64,000 bases of DNA, taken from contig NZ_CACVCG010000002.1 in assembly GCF_902729435.1 (NCBI RefSeq), positions 62,001 to 126,000 of the forward strand, written 5' to 3'. Below, piece after piece: positions 54,364-63,879 of the stretch. Below the pieces are notes generated by a model. That model saw only the letters and a list, made by a program, of their open reading frames with translations. It was not told the DNA's origin and ran no database searches. Position 1 is the stretch's first letter. Each line of letters opens with the position of its first letter. This stretch comes from Magnetospirillum sp. UT-4 (GTDB lineage: Bacteria; Pseudomonadota; Alphaproteobacteria; Rhodospirillales; Magnetospirillaceae). The position numbers and the translations under genes are program-made.

Positions 54364-55761
54364 TCACCCCGCCTCGACGCGATCGCGCCCGGCGTCCTTG
54401 GCGCGGTAGAGCGCGCGGTCGGCGCGCCCCAGCAGCGCGTCGAGGCCGCCGCCGCTCCAATCGGCGACACCCAGGCTGACGGTGACCCGGTACGCGCCGC
54501 CCGGCACCGGCACGTCGGTCTCGGCCACCGCCCGGCGCAGGCGCTCGGCCACCGCCATAGCGCCGTCGAGCTCGGTTTCGGGCAGCAGCACGGCGAATTC
54601 CTCGCCGCCCAGGCGGCCGATCAGGTCGATCTCGCGCAGGCCGCCGGCCACCGCCCGCACCACGGCGCGCAGCACCTCGTCGCCGATCCCGTGGCCCCAG
54701 GTGTCGTTGACGCGCTTGAAATGGTCGATGTCGAGCATGGCCAGCGACAACGGCGTGCGGTAGCGCTCCGCCCGCTCGCATTCACGGTTGGCGACGTCCA
54801 TGAAGCGGCGCCGGTTGGCGGCGCCGGTCAGCGGATCGGTGGTGGCCAGCCGGCGCAGCTCGTCCTCCAGCGCCTTGCGCTCGGTGATGTCGGTCAGCAC
54901 CCCCACCACCCCCAGCGCCGGGCCGTCGGCCGATCGCAGCGCCGCCTTGGCGACCATGGCGGCGCGGCGCTGGCCGGTGCCGTCGGCGATCTCGGCCTCG
55001 AATTCCACCCGCCGGGTCTCGCCGGCCAGCAGCGCCCGCTCGCCGCCCTCGGGAAGCGGCGCCGCCGCGGCCTCGGCGGGGGTGTCGCGGCCGAGGCGGA
55101 AGAAGTCGCGGAAGGCCTGGTTGCACAGCCGGAGCAGGCCCTGGCGGTCGCGGTACCACACCGGGTTGGGCAGGATGTCGAGCAGGCCGGCGGCGAAGGC
55201 GCGGGCCTCCTCGAGGTCGCGGGTGCGCTCGGCCACCCGTTCCTCCAGCCCGGCATTGAGGCGCTCGATGGTGTCGATGTGGCGCCACGAGCGGATCGCC
55301 CCGACGATGGCGGTGAACAGCCGCTGCGCCGTCAACTCGGTCTTGGCGCGGTAATCGTTGATGTCGTAGTCCAGCATCACCTCGCGCTCGGGCGCCTGGC
55401 CGGGCTGGCCGGTCCTCAGGATGATGCGCAGGCGGGCGTCGCCGCGGTCGCGGCGGATATGGCGGACCAGCTGCAGACCGGCGTCGTCGCTTTCCATCAC
55501 CACGTCGAGCAGCATCACCGGGATGTCGTCGCGCACCGCCAGGATGGCCCGGGCCTCCTCGGCCGAATGGGCGTCCACCGGCTCGAAGCCGCGACCCTCG
55601 AAGCTCATGTCGCGCAGCAGCACCCGGGTCATGTCGTGGACCTGGGGATCGTCGTCGACCACCAGCACCGGCCATGGCGGCAGGGCGCGGGGCGCCCCCG
55701 GCCTGGCCGCGCGCAGCGCCAGGCGGCGCTTGCCGGTCTCCGTCCGTTCGGCGGCCGCCAT
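54364..55761 (-). CDS. Receiver-PAS-GGDEF diguanylate cyclase
   Basis: A 465-residue output protein. Receiver (LVVDDDPQVHDMTRVLL, Asp in VMLLDVVMESDDAG), then the DUF3369-like linker (RTGQPGQAPEREVMLDYDINDYRAKTELTAQRLF), a PAS domain (LLDILPNPVWYRDRQGLLRLCNQAF) and a GGDEF domain with GGEEFAVLLPE and an REID inhibitory site. It should make cyclic di-GMP when phosphorylated. The receiver-linker is nearly the same as in the soluble kinase at 17479-18687. It is divergent from the phosphatase gene. Confidence 0.93.
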   Translation of the reverse strand: MAAAERTETGKRRLALRAARPGAPRALPPWPVLVVDDDPQVHDMTRVLLRDMSFEGRGFEPVDAHSAEEARAILAVRDDIPVMLLDVVMESDDAGLQLVRHIRRDRGDARLRIILRTGQPGQAPEREVMLDYDINDYRAKTELTAQRLFTAIVGAIRSWRHIDTIERLNAGLEERVAERTRDLEEARAFAAGLLDILPNPVWYRDRQGLLRLCNQAFRDFFRLGRDTPAEAAAAPLPEGGERALLAGETRRVEFEAEIADGTGQRRAAMVAKAALRSADGPALGVVGVLTDITERKALEDELRRLATTDPLTGAANRRRFMDVANRECERAERYRTPLSLAMLDIDHFKRVNDTWGHGIGDEVLRAVVRAVAGGLREIDLIGRLGGEEFAVLLPETELDGAMAVAERLRRAVAETDVPVPGGAYRVTVSLGVADWSGGGLDALLGRADRALYRAKDAGRDRVEAG

Positions 55762-55890
55762 GCCGTGCCTCCCCGTTGTCGTTTCCCGCCCAGTTTAGCG
55801 GCTGCGCCGGGCCGCGACCATCGGCGAGTATTTCGCAGGTGCCAAAAATGGCGTATTACAGCACCAGGGACAGATCGACGGACATCGACC

Positions 55891-57579
55891 GTGCACCAGT
55901 CCAGGCCCCCCGCCGCCCCCATCCGCCCGACCGGCCGCCAGCAGGTCCGGGTGCTGGACGGGCTATCCTTCAAGCAGGCCTTCGCCACCCTGCTCATCGC
56001 ACTCGTGGTGGGCCTGGCGACCAGCGCCTACGAGCTGATGGCCGATTATCGCGCCATGCATGCCCAGGTGCGCGAGAACACCACCGCCCACATGGCGCTG
56101 GTGCGCGGCCTGGCGGTGGAGGCCGCCTATCAGCTGTCGTCGGAACTGGCCGGCGAGGTGGCGCAGGGCCTGGCCCGCGACCCCTCGGTCGCCGCCGCCA
56201 GCCTGATCGACAATTACGGCAACGTGCTGGGCCAGGCGTGGCGGCCGGCGGCAGCGACGCCCTTCCCGGCGGTGGCCCGGCAGCTGTTCGGCGACATCGC
56301 CCGCTATTCCCAGCCGCTGGAGACGCGCGGCCCCGATGGCGCCAGCTCGCAGGTCGGCCAGCTCTCCGTCGAGCTGGACCCCGGCTCGCTGCTCAACCGC
56401 TGGCTGGCGCGGGTGACCGCGACGGTGGCGGCCGGCGTCGCCCGCGCGGTGCTGCTGTGCGTGCTGGTGGTGGCGGTGTTCTACGTGCTGATCACCAAGC
56501 CGCTGCTGCGCCTGACCGCCGCCATCGGCCGCATCGACCCGGCCCGGCCGGGAGCCACCCCGATCCAGGTGCCGCGCAACCATGCCGGCGACGAGCTGGG
56601 CCTGCTGGCCGCCACCATCAACGCCATGCTGGCGGAATCCCAGCTGGGCCTGGACGGCCGCGACAAGGCCGAGGCCGAGCTGGCGGCGCTGGCCCGCGAC
56701 CTGGAATTGCGGGTGGCCGAGCGCACCGCCGAGCTGGCCCAAGAGAAGGAGGGGGTGGAGCGTGCCCTGGCCCAGCTCAACCTGGCCAACGCCGAACTCG
56801 AGAAGGCCAACCGCTATGTCGGCGACGGCATCCGCTACGCCGCCCGCATCCAGACCGCTCTGCTGCCCGACAGCGGCAGCCTGGCCGGGGTGGTGGACGA
56901 ATTCGCGGTGGGCTGGCAGCCGCTCGACATCGTCGGCGGCGACTACTACTGGATCGGCGCGTTCGGCGACAAGGCGGTGATCGCGGTGATGGACTGCACC
57001 GGCCACGGCGTGCCCGGCGCCTTCATGACGGCGGTGGTGGCGGCCAGCTTCAGCCGCATCCTGCACCATCACGGCCACGACGACCCGGCCGAAATGCTGA
57101 TGCAGTTGAACCGCCTGGTGAAGGCGTCGCTGCGCCAGGACCGCGACGGCGCGCTGTCCAACGACGGCCTCGATGCCGCCATCTGCGTGGTCGACCGCGC
57201 CGCCGGCACGGTGACCTATGCCGGCGCCAACCTGCCCCTGCTGGTGCACGATCCGGCCGGCTTCCGCCTGGTCCGCGGCGACCGCATGAGCCTGGGCTAC
57301 CCCGACAGCCGCGCCGACCACCGCTTCGAAGCGCACGTGCTGGCGGCACAGCCGGGCACCACCTTCTACCTCTATACCGATGGCCTGACCGACCAGATCG
57401 GCGGCCCCGGGCGGCGTCTGTTCGGCCGCAGGCGGCTGCAGACGGCGCTGGCCGGCCTGGCCGAGAAGCCGCTGGAGGCGCAGATGGAGGAGCTGATGGC
57501 CCACCTGGCCGAGTGGCGCGGCGCCGAGCCCCGCCGCGACGACCTCACCTTCGTCGCCTTCCGGCCGCTGGGGACCTGA
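55891..57579 (+). CDS. SiaA-like PP2C (SpoIIE) phosphatase with HAMP domain
   Basis: A 562-residue membrane phosphatase. Two membrane helices (FATLLIALVVGLATSAYELM; VLLCVLVVAVFYVLITKPLL) bound a periplasmic region of about 110 residues, then a HAMP domain, a coiled coil and the SpoIIE catalytic domain. The catalytic motifs IVGGDYYW, VMDCTGHGVPGAFM, GLDAAICVVD and LYTDGLTDQ with metal-binding Asp/Gly are complete. The architecture matches SiaA. The GTG start at 55891 is the first in-frame start near a reasonable N-terminus (VHQSRPPA). Confidence 0.88.
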   Translation: MHQSRPPAAPIRPTGRQQVRVLDGLSFKQAFATLLIALVVGLATSAYELMADYRAMHAQVRENTTAHMALVRGLAVEAAYQLSSELAGEVAQGLARDPSVAAASLIDNYGNVLGQAWRPAAATPFPAVARQLFGDIARYSQPLETRGPDGASSQVGQLSVELDPGSLLNRWLARVTATVAAGVARAVLLCVLVVAVFYVLITKPLLRLTAAIGRIDPARPGATPIQVPRNHAGDELGLLAATINAMLAESQLGLDGRDKAEAELAALARDLELRVAERTAELAQEKEGVERALAQLNLANAELEKANRYVGDGIRYAARIQTALLPDSGSLAGVVDEFAVGWQPLDIVGGDYYWIGAFGDKAVIAVMDCTGHGVPGAFMTAVVAASFSRILHHHGHDDPAEMLMQLNRLVKASLRQDRDGALSNDGLDAAICVVDRAAGTVTYAGANLPLLVHDPAGFRLVRGDRMSLGYPDSRADHRFEAHVLAAQPGTTFYLYTDGLTDQIGGPGRRLFGRRRLQTALAGLAEKPLEAQMEELMAHLAEWRGAEPRRDDLTFVAFRPLGT

Positions 57580-57677
57580 CAACAGGGATATGCCGAATCG
57601 GTCGGGCCGCCCCATTGGATTGCGCGGCCTGCGGCGGCTCTCTATGGTGCACCGGCATCGAATCGCCGAGGCCCCCG

Positions 57678-58829
57678 TTGGCATTCAGAATCCTTCATGT
57701 CGCCAATTTCGCCCATCGCACCAAGGGCGCCGGGTTCGCCGGGGTTCAGTTCAAGCTCACCAACGGGCTGATCCGGGCGGGGCATCATGTCCTGGCCTTC
57801 AGCGACCGCGACGCCGCCCGCGCGGCGACGCCCTTCCGGTCGCGCAAGGTCGGAACCCGGGGGGCGAACCGCGCCCTGCTCGACGTGGCCGCCGCCTTTC
57901 GGCCCGATATCGTCCTGTTCGGGCATGCCGACACCATCGCGGCCGAGACCCTGGGCCAGATCCGCCAACTGGTTCCGGGCGTTCGCCTGGCCCAGTGGAA
58001 CGTCGATCCGCTGTTCGACGTCGAGAACCTGACCAGGATCCGGGCCAAACTCGGGGACGTCGATTGGACCTTCGTGTCCACCGCCGGCCCCATGCTTTCC
58101 AGCCTCGCCGGGCGGCGGGTCGCGTTCCTGCCCAATCCCGTCGATCCAAGCATCGAACGGGGGCGCGGCTTCGAAGCGCGCGACCGCCCCTATGACGTGT
58201 TCTATGCCGTCGGATCCGCCGCCATCGGCCGGAACCATTGCGGCATCGACAGCACCGCCGCAGCCATCGCCGGGCGGCTGCGCACCCGGCTGGCCGGCGT
58301 CAGCTTCCTGCTGCCGGGTATCGAGGGGCCGCATGTGGAAGGCGCGGATTTCGACGCGGCGATGGTCTCCGCCAAGATGGGGCTCAACATCAGCCGCCGC
58401 AACGACGTGCCGCTGTATTCCTCGGACCGCTTCGCCCACCTTGCCGGCAACGGTCTCCTGGTGTTCATCGACCGGGCCACCGGGTATGGCGACCTGTTCG
58501 GCGAGGACGAACTCGCCTTCTATTCCACCGAGGACGAGCTGGCGGCCAAGATCCAGCGCTTCGCCGGCGACGATCCCGCACGGATGCGAATGGCCCACCG
58601 GGGCTGGCTGGCCTACCACGCCATGTTCGGAGCGACCCGGGTCGCCCGCTACATGCTGGAGGTGATGGAGGAACGGGCCGATCCGTCGGCCTTCGCGTGG
58701 CGACCGGAAGGGAGAGTGGTGCCCCAGGCCGGACTCGAACCAGCAAGCCTTGCGGCGGTCGATTTTGAGTCGACTGCGTCTACCAATTCCGCCACTGGGG
58801 CACCGGGGGGATCGGAAGCGGGAGTGTAG
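57678..58829 (+). CDS. Glycosyltransferase-like protein with C-terminus antisense to a tRNA
   Basis: About 383 residues. The N-terminus FRILHVANFAHRTKGAGFAGVQFKLTNGLIRAGHHVLAFSDRD and C-terminal parts (PNPVDPSIERGR, SAKMGLNISRRNDVPLYSSDRFAHLAGNGLLVFI) resemble glycosyltransferases of the CgeB type, with the acceptor-side and nucleotide-side Rossmann folds. TTG at 57678 is my start (weak evidence). The last ~37 codons (VVPQAGLEPAS...) are antisense to tRNA-Leu, so the true protein may end earlier or the end may have been lost in a rearrangement. Confidence 0.6.
   Translation: MAFRILHVANFAHRTKGAGFAGVQFKLTNGLIRAGHHVLAFSDRDAARAATPFRSRKVGTRGANRALLDVAAAFRPDIVLFGHADTIAAETLGQIRQLVPGVRLAQWNVDPLFDVENLTRIRAKLGDVDWTFVSTAGPMLSSLAGRRVAFLPNPVDPSIERGRGFEARDRPYDVFYAVGSAAIGRNHCGIDSTAAAIAGRLRTRLAGVSFLLPGIEGPHVEGADFDAAMVSAKMGLNISRRNDVPLYSSDRFAHLAGNGLLVFIDRATGYGDLFGEDELAFYSTEDELAAKIQRFAGDDPARMRMAHRGWLAYHAMFGATRVARYMLEVMEERADPSAFAWRPEGRVVPQAGLEPASLAAVDFESTASTNSATGAPGGSEAGV
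58717..58801 (-). tRNA. tRNA-Leu (anticodon CAA)
   Basis: An 85-base tRNA with long variable arm reads GCCCCAGTGGCGGAATTGGT on the minus strand. The anticodon loop CTCAAAA (anticodon CAA) has stem GTCGA/TCGAC. The T arm has GGTTCGAGTCC and a CCA end is encoded. It lies within the last part of the upstream open frame on the other strand. Confidence 0.96.
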
Positions 58830-58858
58830 CCGAGGCCCCGCCGCGGTCAAAGGGGAAG

Positions 58859-59716
58859 TTAACCCTTCTCCACCCCGATATTGTCGATCAGCCGGGCGCC
58901 GCCCAGGCGGGCGGCCGCCAGGATGCGGGCGGGGGCGGCCAGGTGCTCCACCGGGGCCAGGGTGGCGGCGTCGCGCACCTCGACGTAATCCACCGCGTGG
59001 AAGCCGGCGGCCAGCAGGTCGGCGCTGGCGCGGTGGCACAGTTCGGCGGCGCCCCTCCCCTCCCTCAGCCCCGCCGCCACCGCCTGCAGGGCGGCGTAGA
59101 GGGCGGGCGCCCGGGCCCGGTCCTCGGGCGAGAGATAGGCGTTGCGCGACGACATGGCGACGCCGTCGGGCTCGCGCACCGTCGGCACGCCGACGATCCG
59201 GGCGGGAATGTCGAGGTCGCAGGCGAGGCGGCGGATCACCGCCAGCTGCTGCCAGTCCTTCTCGCCGAACAGGGCGATGTCGGGCAGGCATTGCAGCAGC
59301 AGCTTGGTCACCACCGTGGCGACGCCGGCGAAATGGCCGGGACGCACGGTGCCGCACAGCCCCTCGGACACCCCGGCGACGGTGACGGTGGTGGCGAAGC
59401 CGGCGGGGTACATTTCCTCGACGCCCGGCGCGAACATCAGGGCGCAGCCGGCGCCGGCCAGCAGCTCGGCATCCTTGGCCTCCTGCCGGGGATACTTGGA
59501 CAGGTCCTCGTTGGCCCCGAATTGGGTGGGATTGACGAACACCGAGGCGACCACCCGGTCGGCCAGCTCCAGGCCGACCCGGACCAGCGTCAGATGGCCC
59601 TCGTGCAGCGCCCCCATGGTGGGGACGAAGGCGACGCTCAGGCCCTGGTCGCGCCAGTATTTCACCCGCTGGCGCAGCTCGGCGACGGTGCGGACGATGT
59701 CGAGGTCTTCGGCCAT
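58859..59716 (-). CDS. panC: Pantothenate synthetase PanC
   Basis: A 285-residue enzyme joining pantoate and beta-alanine. FVPTMGALHEGHLTLVRVG holds the HxGH motif. Later blocks VFVNPTQFGANEDLSKYPR, LCGTVRPGHFAGVATVVTKLL, FGEKDWQQLAVIRRL and VREPDGVAMSSRNAYLSPEDR are all diagnostic. It starts four bases after panB's stop. Confidence 0.97.
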   Translation of the reverse strand: MAEDLDIVRTVAELRQRVKYWRDQGLSVAFVPTMGALHEGHLTLVRVGLELADRVVASVFVNPTQFGANEDLSKYPRQEAKDAELLAGAGCALMFAPGVEEMYPAGFATTVTVAGVSEGLCGTVRPGHFAGVATVVTKLLLQCLPDIALFGEKDWQQLAVIRRLACDLDIPARIVGVPTVREPDGVAMSSRNAYLSPEDRARAPALYAALQAVAAGLREGRGAAELCHRASADLLAAGFHAVDYVEVRDAATLAPVEHLAAPARILAAARLGGARLIDNIGVEKG

Positions 59717-59720
59717 GGTG

Positions 59721-60551
59721 TCAGTCCTTCGGTTTGGGCACGCCGAAGCAATGGGCCGGCGCCGGGAAGGCGCGGGACTTGACCTCGGCGGCATAGTCGG
59801 CGGCGGCCTTGTCGATGATCGGCCCCAGCTCGGCGTAGCGCTTGACGAATTTCGGCGTGAAATCGGCGAACAGGCCGAGGATGTCCTCGGTCACCAGCAC
59901 CTGGCCGTCGCAGGCGGGCGAGGCGCCGATGCCGATGGTGGGAATGGCGATCTCCTCGCTCAGCGCCCGGGCCACCGGCTCGACGGTGCCTTCGACCACC
60001 ACGCAGAACGCTCCCGCCTCGGTCACCGCGCGGGCGTCGGCGCGGATGGCGGCGGCCTCGTCCTCGGCCCGGCCATGGGCGCGGAAGCCGCCCGCCGTGT
60101 GCACCGATTGCGGCTTCAGGCCGACATGGGCCATCACCGGCACGCCGCGTTCGGCCAGGAAGCGGATGGTGTCCTCCATCTCGCGCCCGCCCTCCAGCTT
60201 GACCGCGCCGCAGCCGGTCTCGGCCAGCACCCGGGCGGCGTTGCGGAAGGCCTGCTCGCGGCTTTCCTGGTAGCTGGCGAAGGGCATGTCGATCACCACG
60301 CAGGCCCGCGACGATCCCCGCATCACCGCCCTGCCGTGGTTGATCATCATGTCCAGGCTGACGCCCAGGGTGGTGTCCATGCCGTACAGCACCATGCCCA
60401 GGGAATCGCCCACCAGCAGGATGTCCACATGGGGATCGAGCAGGCGGGCGATGGGGGCGGTATAGGCGGTCAGCACCACCAGCGGCTCGCCGCCCTTGCG
60501 GGCGCGGACGTCGCGGGTGGTGATGCGCCGGGCGCGGATTTCGGTGCTCAA
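59721..60551 (-). CDS. panB: 3-methyl-2-oxobutanoate hydroxymethyltransferase PanB
   Basis: A 276-residue enzyme making ketopantoate. [54 protein letters not shown] and [26 protein letters not shown] are hallmark segments. It runs on into panC. Confidence 0.97.
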   Translation of the reverse strand: MSTEIRARRITTRDVRARKGGEPLVVLTAYTAPIARLLDPHVDILLVGDSLGMVLYGMDTTLGVSLDMMINHGRAVMRGSSRACVVIDMPFASYQESREQAFRNAARVLAETGCGAVKLEGGREMEDTIRFLAERGVPVMAHVGLKPQSVHTAGGFRAHGRAEDEAAAIRADARAVTEAGAFCVVVEGTVEPVARALSEEIAIPTIGIGASPACDGQVLVTEDILGLFADFTPKFVKRYAELGPIIDKAAADYAAEVKSRAFPAPAHCFGVPKPKD

Positions 60552-60573
60552 GGCTGCTCTCCCGGATGCAGGA

Positions 60574-61326
60574 TCAGGCCGCCGAGGCGCCCTCGGCCAG
60601 CTCCTTCAGGCCGGCCTCGTCGGTCAGGACGACGTGGCCCGAGGCGGGCAGGCCGATGATGCCGTCCTTCTTCAGCTGGGTGAAGGTGCGGCTGACGGTC
60701 TCGATGGTGAGGCCGAGATAGTCGGCGATGTCGGCGCGGCTCATGGGCAGCGCCACCGGGCTGGCCGGCAGGCCCTGGACCTGGGCGCGGCGCGACAGCT
60801 TGAGCAGGAAGGTGGCGACCTTCTCGCGCGCGGTCTTGCGCCCCAGCAGCAGCATCTGCTCCTGCGCCGACATCAGGTCCTTGACGGTCATGGTGAACAT
60901 GCGCCGCTCGAGCCTGGGCATCTGGCCCTGCATGGCGTCCAGCTTGCGGTGGGTGAAGCGGCACAGCTGGGTGGCCACCAGGGTCTCGGCGGTATAGGCG
61001 TAGCCGTCGTCGAGGGCGAGGCCGAACATGTCGCCCGAGAACAGGAAGCCGATGATCTGGCGGCGTCCGTCGGACAGCAGCTTGTAGAGCTTCACCGCGC
61101 CGTGGGACACCGAGTAGACGTGCTCGGCGCGGTCGCCCTCGCGGAAGATGGTGAAATGGGCCGGCAACTGGGCGTGGCAGCGGACCGAGGCCAGCCGCTT
61201 GATCTCGTCGGCCGACAGGTCGGCGCAGAAGGCGATCTCGCGCACCACGTCGCAATTGCGGCAGGGCGGGGCGGCGGGGTCGATGTCGCGGTCGGCCTTG
61301 GGGGCCTCGAAGTCCAGCGGCGGCAT
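60574..61326 (-). CDS. fnr: FNR-family oxygen-responsive regulator
   Basis: A 250-residue CRP/FNR protein. N-terminal cysteines [13 protein letters not shown] (CxxCx8C) plus a Cys in TQLCRFTH would supply the four ligands of an oxygen-labile [4Fe-4S] cluster. The cyclic-nucleotide-like beta-roll and the C-terminal helix-turn-helix [27 protein letters not shown] follow. The E..SR pattern of the recognition helix matches FNR-type proteins. ATG 61326 is chosen; a GTG at 61335 is in frame. It lies 22 bases after the cco genes, so oxygen may control both. Confidence 0.93.
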   Translation of the reverse strand: MPPLDFEAPKADRDIDPAAPPCRNCDVVREIAFCADLSADEIKRLASVRCHAQLPAHFTIFREGDRAEHVYSVSHGAVKLYKLLSDGRRQIIGFLFSGDMFGLALDDGYAYTAETLVATQLCRFTHRKLDAMQGQMPRLERRMFTMTVKDLMSAQEQMLLLGRKTAREKVATFLLKLSRRAQVQGLPASPVALPMSRADIADYLGLTIETVSRTFTQLKKDGIIGLPASGHVVLTDEAGLKELAEGASAA

Positions 61327-61348
61327 CAGGTTCACACCATGGCCTCCT

Positions 61349-61540
61349 TCATCCCTGTCCCTTGGGGGCGGGGGTGTTGGAGGGGGATGGGGGCGGCGGG
61401 TCGTCGTCCTCGAACAGGATGCGATGGGCGGCACCGTCCAGATCCTCGAACTGTCCCGACTTCAGCGCCCACAGGAAGGCGGCCAGCCCGATCAGGCCCA
61501 GGACCAGCGCAACCGGTATCAGCATCAGCAGATTGGTCAA
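61349..61540 (-). CDS. ccoS: Cytochrome cbb3 oxidase maturation protein CcoS
   Basis: A 63-residue small membrane protein. TTG 61540 overlaps the ccoI stop by four bases. One helix (LLMLIPVALVLGLIGLAAFLWAL) is followed by KSGQFEDLDGAAHRILFEDD, the conserved CcoS sequence, and a proline-rich end. CcoS is needed for cofactor insertion in cbb3 oxidase. Confidence 0.92.
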   Translation of the reverse strand: MTNLLMLIPVALVLGLIGLAAFLWALKSGQFEDLDGAAHRILFEDDDPPPPSPSNTPAPKGQG

Positions 61541-63879
61541 CCGTTCCTCCCGCCCGACAGGCGCAGGGCATTGGCAATTACTACCAGCGACGAGGTCGAC
61601 ATGGCAATCGCGGCGATGAGGGGGGTGACCAGGCCCGCCACCGCCAGCGGCACCGTGAACAGGTTGTAGCCCAGCGCCAGGGCGAAGTTCTGGCGCACCA
61701 GCCGGCGCGACACCACGGCGACCCGCAGGGTCTCGGCCACCGGCTCGAGCCGGCCGCCCTGGAACACCACGTCGGCGGCGGTCCGGCTGACGTCCACCGC
61801 CGAGGAGGGCGACATGGAGACCTCGGCGGCGGCCAAGGCGGGGGCGTCGTTGAGGCCGTCGCCGACCATCAGCACCCGCCGTCCCCCGGCCTTCAGTTCC
61901 TCCAGGCGCGCCACCTTGTCGGCGGGGGAGCAGCCGGCCCGCCAGGCGGCGATGCCCAGGCGGTCGGCGACCATCCGCACGGTCGGCTCGCGGTCGCCCG
62001 ACAGCAGCTCGATCTGGAGGCCGCGGTGGCGAAGATTCGCCACCACCTTGGCGGCGTCGGGGCGCAGCTCGTCTGCGAACGCGAAGCGCACCGGCGCGCG
62101 GCCGGGGCGGCCCAGCCACAGCTCTGGCCCCGCCGAGGCGGCCTCGTCGGCGACGCCGATCCAGGCCCGGCTGCCCAGGCGGACCGCGCCGGCGGCCATG
62201 CCGCGGCCCGGCTCCTCGCGCACATCGGCGGCGATGGCGGCCGCGGGCGCGGCGGCGACCAGGGCGCGGGCCAGCGGATGGCGCGAGGCGGCGGCCAGGG
62301 CGGCGGCGGCGACGAGATCGTCGTCGCTCCAGCCGCCGTCGCGGATCAGCTCGGGCCGGCCCAGGGTCAGGGTGCCGGTCTTGTCGAACACCACCGTGTC
62401 GACCTCGGCGAAGCGTTCCAGCGCGGTCGCCGATTTCAGCAGGATCCCCAGGCGCAGCAGGCGACCCGAGGCGATCACCTGGACCACCGGAACCGCCAGC
62501 GCCAGGGCGCAGGGACAGGTGATGATCAGCACCGCCACCGCGTTGAGCAGCGCCGGCTGCCAGCCGATGGTGCCCAGGAAGACCCAGCCGAGGAAGGTGG
62601 CCAGCGCGGCGGTGTGGACCACCGGCGCATACCAGCGCGCCACCCGGTCGGCCAGGGCGACGTAGCGGGCGCGGCCCTGCTCGGCCACCTCCATCATGCG
62701 CACGATGTCGGCCAGCAGGGTGCGTTCGCCCACCGCGGTGACGGTCAGGCGCAGCGGCGCCGACAGGTTGACGGTGCCGGCGAAGACCAGGGCGCCGGGG
62801 GCCACCGCCGCCGGCACGCTCTCGCCGGTGATGAGCTGGGTATCGACGTCCGAGCGTCCCTCGGCGACCGCGCCATCGACGCCGATGCGCTCGCCGGCCG
62901 CCACCAGCACCGTCTGCCCGGCGGCGACCCGATTGGGCGGCAGCAGGCGCTGGGTTCCGTCGGCCTCGACCACCGTCACCGCCACCGCGTCGAGCGCCAC
63001 CAGGTGCTCGGCCGCCGAACGGGCGCGGCCGCGCGCCCGGCTGTCCAGGTAGCGGCCGATCAGCAGGAAGAACAGCAGCGTGATGGCGGAGTCGAAATAG
63101 GCCCATTCGCCGCCGCGGATGGTTTCGGCCAGGCTCATGGCCGAGGCCAGGACCACCCCCAGGGTGATCGGCACATCCATGTTGGTGCGGCCGTTCCGCA
63201 GCGCGGCCCAGGCCGAGCGGGCGAAGGGCCGGATGCAGTAGAGCACCGCCGGCAGCACGATCAGCGCGCTGATCCAGTGCATCAGATCGCGGGTGGCCGG
63301 ACCCATGTGGGTGAAATGGCCGGCCCACACCGACACCGACAGCAGCATCACGTTGCCGGCGGCGAAGCCGGCCACCGCCATGGCCTTCAGCAGGTCCTTC
63401 TCGTGCCGTTCGGTGTCGCGGCCCAGCTTGGCGGGGTCATAGGGGACCAGCCGGTAGCCGATCAGGAAGACCGGGCCCAGCACCTCCTGGGCCTCGGCCT
63501 CGGCCGCCCTCCAGCGCAGGGTCAGGCGCCTGGTGGTCATGTTGACCCGCGCCCAGGTCACCGCCGGATGGCGCGACAGCAAGGCCTCGATCAGCCAGAC
63601 GCAGGCGGCGCAGTGGATGCCCTCGACCATCAAATGGAGGGTGGCGATGCCCTCGGCATCCACCGACAGGTGGGCCGAAAAGTCGTGGACCGAGCCCGAC
63701 TCCTCCTCGGGCTTGAGCGGACGCACCGCCGGGTCGACGCAGCGGCGGCGGTAATAGGCCTCGAGGCCCAGGCCCTCAACCAGATGGAAGGCGCCCTCGC
63801 AGCCCGCGCAGCAAAACTCGCCCGCCGTGCCCGCCGGAATGGGCGAATCGCAGTGGCGGCAGGTGCGGGCTGCCGTCAC
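61537..63879 (-). CDS. ccoI: Copper-transporting P1B ATPase CcoI/FixI
   Basis: A 780-residue P-type ATPase that supplies copper for cbb3 oxidase. The N-terminal zinc-ribbon-like CRHCDSPI...CCAGCEGAF and a metal-binding CAACVWLIEALL region are followed by the membrane ion site CPCALALAVP, the phosphorylation loop FDKTGTLT and the hinge GDGLNDAPAL. The GTG at 63879 overlaps ccoH's stop. Family length and order (ccoH, ccoI, ccoS) are standard. Confidence 0.96.
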   Translation of the reverse strand: MTAARTCRHCDSPIPAGTAGEFCCAGCEGAFHLVEGLGLEAYYRRRCVDPAVRPLKPEEESGSVHDFSAHLSVDAEGIATLHLMVEGIHCAACVWLIEALLSRHPAVTWARVNMTTRRLTLRWRAAEAEAQEVLGPVFLIGYRLVPYDPAKLGRDTERHEKDLLKAMAVAGFAAGNVMLLSVSVWAGHFTHMGPATRDLMHWISALIVLPAVLYCIRPFARSAWAALRNGRTNMDVPITLGVVLASAMSLAETIRGGEWAYFDSAITLLFFLLIGRYLDSRARGRARSAAEHLVALDAVAVTVVEADGTQRLLPPNRVAAGQTVLVAAGERIGVDGAVAEGRSDVDTQLITGESVPAAVAPGALVFAGTVNLSAPLRLTVTAVGERTLLADIVRMMEVAEQGRARYVALADRVARWYAPVVHTAALATFLGWVFLGTIGWQPALLNAVAVLIITCPCALALAVPVVQVIASGRLLRLGILLKSATALERFAEVDTVVFDKTGTLTLGRPELIRDGGWSDDDLVAAAALAAASRHPLARALVAAAPAAAIAADVREEPGRGMAAGAVRLGSRAWIGVADEAASAGPELWLGRPGRAPVRFAFADELRPDAAKVVANLRHRGLQIELLSGDREPTVRMVADRLGIAAWRAGCSPADKVARLEELKAGGRRVLMVGDGLNDAPALAAAEVSMSPSSAVDVSRTAADVVFQGGRLEPVAETLRVAVVSRRLVRQNFALALGYNLFTVPLAVAGLVTPLIAAIAMSTSSLVVIANALRLSGGRNG

